DNA from: Alicyclobacillus sp.
GTDB taxonomy: Bacteria > Bacillota > Bacilli > Alicyclobacillales > Alicyclobacillaceae
Length of the DNA: 64,000 bases
Assembly (NCBI GenBank): GCA_023511295.1
Contig: JAIMBT010000001.1
Span: 124,001-188,000, forward strand
Reading direction: 5' to 3'
Below the pieces are notes generated by a model. It saw nothing but the letters and a program-made list of their open reading frames with translations. It ran no database searches and was not told where the DNA came from. The stretch's first letter is position 1. Each line of letters opens with the position of its first letter. A program made the position numbers and the translations under genes. Of this stretch, positions 58,999 through 64,000 are shown piece by piece.

Positions 58999-60743
58999 AT
59001 CGATTTAACCCGGTCGAAGCATAAAAAAATGTGCTTCGACTTCTTTATGTAGTCGTCCGAGTCCAATAGTGGGCTCGGCCACAGGTATACATCAATCTGC
59101 CGTGTCACAGGGTCCAATTCCATTTTGGCAACGAATGCTCGAATCATTTCACGCTTTTGCTTATTGGTGCCGTACTTCATCACGGAAGCAAGGTCATCCA
59201 ACAACGCCGTCAAATACTTAATATCAATTGGCTCAATGGGTTTTAATTCATGAGCGAGCCTTATGCGCTTATCTTCGAGGTTTTTGATTTCCTGTTCTGC
59301 GGCTCTCAGTTCCTGCGCCAAAGCGATTGATGGTCCAGTTAGTTTGACCGTTTCAATGAGATTTTGAAACACCTTTCGCTGTTTAGCGATTACTTTGTCC
59401 AAGTGTTTGAGGTCATCACTGCCATTGCGATTCGCATCTTCTATGGTCGCATTCACATTTTCCAAGACCGCTTTGACGAACTCATCGCTGCTGTATCGTT
59501 GTATTATGGTATCCACAACATACTTCTCCAAAAAATCCTTGCCTGTTAAGAACAGCGATCCGCATTCTCCAAACTTCCCCTGCGTTATTGCATTGTGACA
59601 CCCATAGAACTTTTGGTCTTTACCTTTTTGATGTCCACGTACATGTCCACCGCACCGTTTACATGTAAACAATGTCTCCCCGTTCCAATTATCTCCGGAA
59701 AAAAGGTATGGGGACTCGTCAGTTCTAGAAACCCCTCCCCATGGACCACGGGTTTCAAGGATTTTGATTGCCGCATCTGCTTCTTCTGGTGTCAATATTG
59801 CCGGATGAGCATTTTCGACCCAGATCCACTCTTCTACCGGCTTGAATTTGCCTGTCTCTCTGCGAAGCACAGTGTCCTTTACGTTTTCCCTATTCCAGCA
59901 GGCCCACCCGGTAGCAACTCTGAGGCGATCCGGTCGTAGCAACTCATGGATTGAGGATTTTCCCCACTTTTTACCGGTAGATGAAGGGATGCCACGTTCA
60001 TTCAGCCAATCTACGATTTGCATAAACCCATATCTCCTGCCAATATACAGTTCAACTACAATATGGCGGAAGATTTCGGCCTGCTCCTCATGCAGTAACC
60101 AAATCGAGCGCTCCGTTGTGTGTCCATTTTTGGTATTGTTCATTTTGACTTTCTGAACACGGTAGCCGTATTGAGGACGGCCACCATTCCGTAAAATGTA
60201 CCCCGTTTCAGGGTCACGTTGGCGAAAGTTTGCCTTCATTCTGCTATGGGTATTTTCTGCAGTCCTCATACTCTCTACATGGGAAAGCCCAGTTTCCACG
60301 CTATCCATCAGGACTCCAGAAGGGGTATTCAAATCGTGATCATTGAGAGCATAATGAATACGAGCCCTGAACTCCTCACTCAGACGATGTCGTACATAAC
60401 CAAGATGGTCAAGGTTACGGCCGAGCCGACTTCGTTGTTCAACGACAACATCACGGATGTGAGGGTTGTGCTCGAGAGCGTCAAATAAATGATCAATGCC
60501 TTGGCGTCGGGATGAGTAGCGAAAGCTGCTATGTTCATCTTCAAACCATTGAACGATTTTCAGCCCTTTTTCAGCCGCTTTTCGTTCAATCGCCTCACGT
60601 TGAGCGGCGAACGAATTTCCAGTCTTGTCTTCTTCACTGCGGCGAAGGTATCCAAAGGCGGGCTTCAGTTCAACGTTCATTTGTGGATTAAGTGCAATAT
60701 CGACTTGCTGACTCGCATTGAGTGTTCTACGCAACTTCGGCAT
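58842..60743 (-). CDS. Large serine recombinase (element integrase)
   Basis: A 633-residue integrase/transposase of the large serine recombinase group. The N-terminal catalytic domain has YLRRSEED with nucleophile S36, RSRLGRNLDHLG and GYRVQKVK. The recombinase domain follows (GFMQIVDWLNERGIPSST and SIHELLRPDRLRVATGW). A zinc ribbon has CKRCGG, YGCH and GECGS, and a coiled coil follows (around KHLDKVIAKQRK). Past KSKHIFLCFDRVKSIGG the last 51 residues or so (GSRTRVRRPRHMNFYGCS and onward) are translated from the complement of host ssrA. AAGGAGG lies about 9 bases before ATG 60743. Confidence 0.88.
   Translation of the reverse strand: MPKLRRTLNASQQVDIALNPQMNVELKPAFGYLRRSEEDKTGNSFAAQREAIERKAAEKGLKIVQWFEDEHSSFRYSSRRQGIDHLFDALEHNPHIRDVVVEQRSRLGRNLDHLGYVRHRLSEEFRARIHYALNDHDLNTPSGVLMDSVETGLSHVESMRTAENTHSRMKANFRQRDPETGYILRNGGRPQYGYRVQKVKMNNTKNGHTTERSIWLLHEEQAEIFRHIVVELYIGRRYGFMQIVDWLNERGIPSSTGKKWGKSSIHELLRPDRLRVATGWACWNRENVKDTVLRRETGKFKPVEEWIWVENAHPAILTPEEADAAIKILETRGPWGGVSRTDESPYLFSGDNWNGETLFTCKRCGGHVRGHQKGKDQKFYGCHNAITQGKFGECGSLFLTGKDFLEKYVVDTIIQRYSSDEFVKAVLENVNATIEDANRNGSDDLKHLDKVIAKQRKVFQNLIETVKLTGPSIALAQELRAAEQEIKNLEDKRIRLAHELKPIEPIDIKYLTALLDDLASVMKYGTNKQKREMIRAFVAKMELDPVTRQIDVYLWPSPLLDSDDYIKKSKHIFLCFDRVKSIGGGDGSRTRVRRPRHMNFYGCSVLTGCPCRTRAHALAGRRAREISPTAREP
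59013..59046 (+). terminator. Hairpin serving as terminator for ssrA, supplied by the element
   Basis: GTCGAAGCA and TGCTTCGAC form a 9-bp stem around an A-rich loop, followed by TTCTTT, starting 15 bases after the tmRNA CCA. It is inside the recombinase coding region on the other strand. Confidence 0.6.
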
Positions 60744-60882
60744 TTGCAACCGCCTCCTTGTGAGATTGAAGGTATCTGAGTACCAAAGTAGCAACGAGGT
60801 TGACTTGTTTAGCCTGGCTTGGCAGTATGGAGACATCCTCGTGAATATGAAAAATGATCGTTGTCTCCAATGATTTTTTCAT
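60727..60882 (-). CDS. Small protein coupled to the recombinase (51 aa)
   Basis: Starts MKKSLETTIIFHIHEDVSIL, a short hydrophobic and acidic protein with ATLVLRYLQSHKEA near its end. GGGAGGGG precedes the ATG by about 9 bases. Its last 17 bases overlap the recombinase start, so the two are translated together. It could be a recombination directionality factor or regulator, which is inference from size and position only. Confidence 0.6.
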   Translation of the reverse strand: MKKSLETTIIFHIHEDVSILPSQAKQVNLVATLVLRYLQSHKEAVANAEVA

Positions 60883-61077
60883 GTTTATCACCCCTCCCAA
60901 GGCATCCAAGTTGAAAACATTGGCCTTAGTCAACCTCATTACTCTAGGCGACAGCTCTTCGCAGATTCGATGCGGCTATCCTTGCGGTGATAATTTCTAC
61001 TCTGACGAATGGATACGGCCTTCCGTTTAGTAGCCTCATGGTACGGAAAACATTTTCCACAAGTCAAAAATTACGAA

Positions 61078-61434
61078 TCACGAGAAAGAGACGCCCGAGT
61101 CAGCAACTCGGACCAGTTCGACTCCTTGTGTGTCACACAATTTCCGGATAGCAGCACTTTCTTCAGAGAGGCGAGACAGCCGGGTGATATCGGTGACAAC
61201 CACAGCGGCAATCCTTCCATTGCGGATGTCATCGATCACTTTTTGAAGAGCGGGCCGGGTCGCATCATGAGCATTCGGGCATTCATCATGGTAAAGCTTG
61301 ACCGTAACTGTTTCGCCGTACAACTCCTTTGCACGAGCGAAGCATTGTTGAATCTGATCTGGAAATGATTTGCCAAATGATTTGTTCAGCGCCGTGCTGT
61401 TTGTGCGAGTGTAAATTGCCACCGTCTTTGTCAT
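61078..61434 (-). CDS. Short resolvase-like protein (118 aa)
   Basis: Resembles the catalytic domain of serine recombinases alone: KTVAIYTRTNSTALNKSFG at the N-terminus, YHDECPNAHDATRPAL, VVVTDITRLSRLSEE, then CDTQGVELVRVADSG. The usual Tyr-x-Arg-x-Ser places the nucleophile two residues after Arg. Here that position is Asn and the Ser is one further on, so activity is doubtful. No DNA-binding domain follows. AAAGGA precedes ATG 61434 by about 10 bases. It may regulate the large recombinase or be a remnant. Confidence 0.65.
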   Translation of the reverse strand: MTKTVAIYTRTNSTALNKSFGKSFPDQIQQCFARAKELYGETVTVKLYHDECPNAHDATRPALQKVIDDIRNGRIAAVVVTDITRLSRLSEESAAIRKLCDTQGVELVRVADSGVSFS

Positions 61435-61918
61435 GTGAACCACATCCTTTCTGCTTTGTTGCCCCCATCCTATCTCATACGTTTTGGTAAAGTCCAAATT
61501 TACGAGCACATTTTTTGAGGAGGCGGATTTGGCAGTTCAACCAGCGTGTATAGTTGGTTTACCGCCGTTGGAACTATGCTAACAAGCGGCGCCTTGATAA
61601 GTCCAAAATTACGCAAAATTTATTTTCGATTCCTTATACGTGCGCCACTTACTAATCATCCTTGTTGTATTTCCACGACTTCCTGGGGCTTAGAAAGTGG
61701 GTTGTTGTGCGCTCGCACAAGCACGGATATAAGCGCAGGCTTCAATGGATATGTGTGCTACATTCATCTTCCAGCCGCAAACCGCATGTCACCACTCATT
61801 CATGTGACCGCAATGGGAAACTTCGCAAGGTGCCTGCTTCACCCCTAAACATGGCTGGATGACAGCCGATAACGGGATGATCCGCTAAACTTATCTGAGA
61901 TGAGTTTTTCCAAAACGA

Positions 61919-61947
61919 TTGACAACCCCAAACCTTGGTAGTACAGT
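61919..61947 (+). promoter_or_regulatory. Near-consensus sigma-A promoter
   Basis: TTGACA, a 17-base spacer and TACAGT make this the best -35/-10 pair in the window. GTAGT and ACTAC form a small inverted repeat around the -10 (61940-61959), a possible operator. Confidence 0.75.
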
Positions 61948-61966
61948 AGTTGTCACTACACAAGAG

Positions 61967-62028
61967 AAGTGGTCAGACATTTCTATCGGAAATCATCGAT
62001 AGGGGTGGATCTGACCACTTTTCGTTTT
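61967..62028 (+). ncRNA. Candidate small RNA or leader attenuator
   Basis: About 13 bases after the predicted transcription start, an 11-bp perfect outer stem (AAGTGGTCAGA with TCTGACCACTT) encloses an inner stem (CTATCG with CGATAG). It is followed by TTCGTTTT, a terminator-like T-rich run. The product could be a short RNA of about 75 bases, or an attenuator that controls the cargo gene downstream. Confidence 0.6.
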
Positions 62029-62222
62029 CCCTACCGATGGGTCCACAGTACCTTGATAACTTGATAGCGAGTGAGCGGAACCAGCCGGGTGCTGAGATGC
62101 ATGCGGAACGCCTGTCAGGCTCACTGCAATGAGAGCGATGAATTGGGAATGCAAAATCCCGGTGGACAACGACTTTGACCAAACAACTTCCATGTACGGT
62201 AGGAGAAGGAGATGGATATAGA

Positions 62223-63230
62223 ATGGAAAACAAGGCGACGCCGATGGAACAACAGTTGGTAGAGGGCATAGCAAGAATTATGTTGTCTCTTTCCCAACGC
62301 TACAACTTTGCCCACGTTGAATACCCAAAGAGGAGATACAGCGAGGGAACCGATGGCGCAGCAGGTGAGTCCCTGGCGACTATGGTGATCCTGGAACTCA
62401 AACAGTGCCGGACATCCTCACTCAAGCACATTGAAAAACCCATTAGCAAGTGGCGGGATGTCTATTCACGCTTCTTCCATTCCAGTGAATTCCGTCAAGC
62501 AGCCAAGTTGTATGGATATACCTGGGCCGTCGAGGAAGAACGAAGACAAGGACGTTACCAAGGTGAACAATGGCTGATGCATTCCATGAATTATTTGCTC
62601 AACGAGGTCATGTCACCCATCGGACTATTGAATGACCTTAGCGAAATCTGGATTCATGGACGATATCTGAGAGTAGGTTCCATCAACGACGTTGAGGATC
62701 TCAAGGATATCTATCGAAGATTGCCGCAATTTGTGGGACTCCTCGATTACATGGACATAGATATACTGGCGACCCTGTGTGACCTGCTCCCATCAAGACT
62801 CGTGTCTCCGACCTGGTACAAAAACCAAGAGTTCAATGGGGAGTCTATTGAAGACGACTTTTCACTATACCAATTGATCACCGAACGATACCCAACGCTT
62901 GAACATCCACATGTGATCGATAATCTCGGAGGGCCGGTAAAGTCTGTCACAGTAATGGAATTCGACAGAGGGCCTTCGCATCGTTGCCTGACAGCGATCC
63001 CATCCTTTGCTGGAACAAACGGGAGTGAAGTGTACATTGCTACTATTGGCCAGCGATTCTCTGGTAGCGGGATGCTGGTAGGTGACCCGGACGGGGATCC
63101 AGGGGCCCAGGTGGTGTACGCCATATTTAAGGCACTTGGACGAGCTATTGAGGAGGAGACGGGCGATAATGTTGACATTGATGTCTTGATAGAGGAACTC
63201 GTTGAAGACATAGATTTCGAAGATGTATGA
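62223..63230 (+). CDS. Unrecognised cargo protein of the ssrA element (335 aa)
   Basis: Starts MENKATPMEQQLVEGIARIM. It is a soluble, mixed alpha/beta-looking protein with a charged middle (WAVEEERRQGRYQGEQWL, then a helical stretch), a later segment SHRCLTAIPSFAGTNGSEVY, and a very acidic end (VDIDVLIEELVEDIDFEDV). No membrane helix, nuclease or NTP-binding motif is evident to me. AAGGAG lies 10 bases before the ATG. It is the only sizeable accessory gene in view and is under the strong promoter and hairpin, so it may be the element's phenotype gene; defence or host interaction is speculation. Confidence 0.75.
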   Translation: MENKATPMEQQLVEGIARIMLSLSQRYNFAHVEYPKRRYSEGTDGAAGESLATMVILELKQCRTSSLKHIEKPISKWRDVYSRFFHSSEFRQAAKLYGYTWAVEEERRQGRYQGEQWLMHSMNYLLNEVMSPIGLLNDLSEIWIHGRYLRVGSINDVEDLKDIYRRLPQFVGLLDYMDIDILATLCDLLPSRLVSPTWYKNQEFNGESIEDDFSLYQLITERYPTLEHPHVIDNLGGPVKSVTVMEFDRGPSHRCLTAIPSFAGTNGSEVYIATIGQRFSGSGMLVGDPDGDPGAQVVYAIFKALGRAIEEETGDNVDIDVLIEELVEDIDFEDV

Positions 63231-63239
63231 GGGATCTGC

Positions 63240-63268
63240 GGTGGGCGGCCTATATCTGGCCGCCCACC
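63240..63268 (+). terminator. Hairpin after the cargo gene
   Basis: GGTGGGCGGCC and GGCCGCCCACC form an 11-bp perfect stem with a 7-base loop, 9 bases after the stop codon. Only CTTT follows, so it is a likely but not canonical terminator. The remaining 280 bases up to 63549 show a further wobble-paired hairpin near 63520-63542 and no believable gene. Confidence 0.65.
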
Positions 63269-63549
63269 ACGCTTTCACAAATCGTACTTTCGTAATTTTG
63301 GATAAAATTGATGTCTGCCATATAAGATACCGTCAATCCAAAGCGAAGGGGTGTACTTTTTCAAACTCATATCATTATGGTGCCCGCTATAGAGAGCACC
63401 AAGAGTCAAACGTTGGGCAAATACAGTTGAGTAGTTGGACATGACCAAGGACGACGGGTATCCCGCCTATCGTTCGTTTTCCAGGCTGTACCGGATTGAC
63501 GACAATGGCGAAATGTATTGGAGGCCCGGTTGTCGGGTCTCCGCTTTCC

Positions 63550-63759
63550 TCATTCTTCCCTTGGCACCTTGGCGTCCATCAGCGCCGCCGCAATTTCCGT
63601 CCAATCGCAAAGGCGGTCCCGCACTGCAACGACCTCTGCTTCAAGCATCCCAAACGATCCACATTTCACCATCTGCGGCACCGCTGCTTGCACCTTATAG
63701 TGTGCGGTGGTCAAGTGTTCCAGCACCTGACTCAACGTATCCATATCCGCTCTTCCCAT
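63550..63759 (-). CDS. Small protein of unknown function (69 aa)
   Basis: MGRADMDTLSQVLEHLTTAH begins a mostly helical acidic protein with AEVVAVRDRLCDWTEIAAAL near the end. GAGGAGAGATGACCG precedes the ATG. A G+C-rich hairpin lies just beyond its stop (63520-63542). I do not recognise it; its richer codon use differs from the cargo gene. Confidence 0.55.
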   Translation of the reverse strand: MGRADMDTLSQVLEHLTTAHYKVQAAVPQMVKCGSFGMLEAEVVAVRDRLCDWTEIAAALMDAKVPREE

Positions 63760-63901
63760 CGGTCATCTCTCCTCGTGCGGTGGACGAAGCATGAACGATC
63801 TTGTTGGGATGATGCAAGCTTTGTGAAATTGTCTCGCACGTAAGTGCCAGCACATGCGTCTCTGATGTTTAGAGGGGGAGATTGTGGAATCCCTGGAAAT
63901 G

Positions 63902-63931
63902 TGGAATCTACATTCTGTCTTGTAGATTCCA
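63902..63931. repeat. Inverted repeat near the right edge
   Basis: TGGAATCTACA and TGTAGATTCCA form a perfect 11-bp stem with an 8-base loop. TGTGGAATC is repeated directly just to the left (63883 and 63900). It might be a regulatory or recombination site; nothing in the surrounding 240 bases is clearly coding. Confidence 0.5.
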
Positions 63932-64000
63932 TGTCGGTGAAATGGATAGGGGTTCAACAAGACGGTCTTGGCCACACACGGCTGTCATAATAGGCGCACG

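Larger units (their letters stand above)
61435..62222. other. Long region without a convincing protein gene
   Basis: Nearly 790 bases between the divergent resolvase-like gene and the cargo gene. The first 480 bases have short open frames with poor ribosome sites and no recognisable protein. The last 300 hold a strong promoter (61919-61947), the nested hairpin (61967-62028) and a leader of about 190 bases to the cargo gene. Confidence 0.5.
58999..64000. mobile_element. Integrative element inserted at the 3' end of ssrA (right end not seen)
   Basis: From the base after the tmRNA CCA the sequence becomes visibly more A/T-rich than the chromosome to the left. It carries a large serine recombinase reading towards the junction, a coupled 51-aa gene, a short resolvase-like gene, an RNA hairpin and an unknown cargo gene. 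I found no second copy of the ssrA 3' end inside the window, so the right boundary is either beyond 64000 or left little duplication, as serine integrases do. Confidence 0.75.

Noticed and set aside
61546-61862. Open frames on the plus strand in the element (about 100 and 66 residues)
   Set aside because: No ribosome sites, Cys/Thr/His-rich composition without pattern, and they overlap each other in different frames.
63435-63794. Plus-strand frame starting MDMTKDDGYPAY near the right edge
   Set aside because: Only the first 35 residues look protein-like. The rest is antisense to the better supported 69-aa gene and crosses a hairpin.

Overview
The window looks like a chromosomal segment of a G+C-rich, endospore-forming, Alicyclobacillus-like member of the Bacillota. 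Evidence for this: a GerAB-type germination permease at the left edge; the Bacillus-like orders pcrA-ligA-(gap)-gatCAB-rlmD, rpoN-cggR-gapA-pgk-tpiA-gpmI-eno and secG-est-rnr-smpB-ssrA; PaiB, ComER and a KinA-like kinase; strong AGGAGG-type ribosome binding sites with many GTG/TTG starts and 4-nt start/stop overlaps. I have no taxonomic search result, so the genus is an inference.

Layout. 1-12.2 kb holds DNA repair and translation housekeeping: germination permease, tRNA-Pro, pcrA, ligA, a tagO/wecA-like lipid-carrier glycosyl transferase, gatCAB and an RlmD/RlmCD-type methyltransferase. 12.3-22.3 kb is an accessory stretch of small membrane, acetyltransferase, PaiB, LysE, MgtC, TerC, NamA, holin-like and HD-domain genes. 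It contains two copies of an unusual cassette of tiny membrane peptides plus a Gly/Tyr-rich protein. 22.3-29.6 kb carries an ECF sigma factor with a membrane-anchored beta-propeller partner, divergent diaminopimelate/lysine genes (aminotransferase and lysA), a DMT exporter and a class I fumarase. 29.7-37.5 kb is a surface-glycan locus: a GDP-mannose 4,6-dehydratase-like protein, a GDP-perosamine-synthase-like aminotransferase, a NeuD/PglD-like acetyltransferase, a glycosyltransferase, a flippase, and a single polypeptide joining a sulfotransferase to an APS kinase. Together they suggest a sulfated glycan, possibly containing N-acetylperosamine. 37.6-44.9 kb has a pyrimidine-nucleoside phosphorylase/cytidine deaminase fusion, oligoendopeptidase F, a GNAT protein, an orphan sporulation-type histidine kinase and ComER. 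45-54 kb is the sigma-54 gene and the CggR-controlled lower-glycolysis operon, with a readable CggR operator. 54-59 kb is the secG-est-rnr-smpB-ssrA group.

From about 58,999 to the right edge the base composition and gene style change. This is a mobile element inserted exactly at the 3' end of the tmRNA gene, with a large serine recombinase whose reading frame runs back through the complement of ssrA. It also has a small gene coupled to the recombinase, a short resolvase-like protein, a strong promoter feeding a nested hairpin, an unrecognised 335-residue cargo protein and a small reverse-strand gene. Its right end was not seen.

The observations most worth following are the sulfotransferase-APS kinase fusion in its glycan context, the duplicated small-protein cassette, the recombinase/ssrA junction with its unknown cargo, the HD-domain gene that begins at ACG, and the sigma factor/beta-propeller pair.
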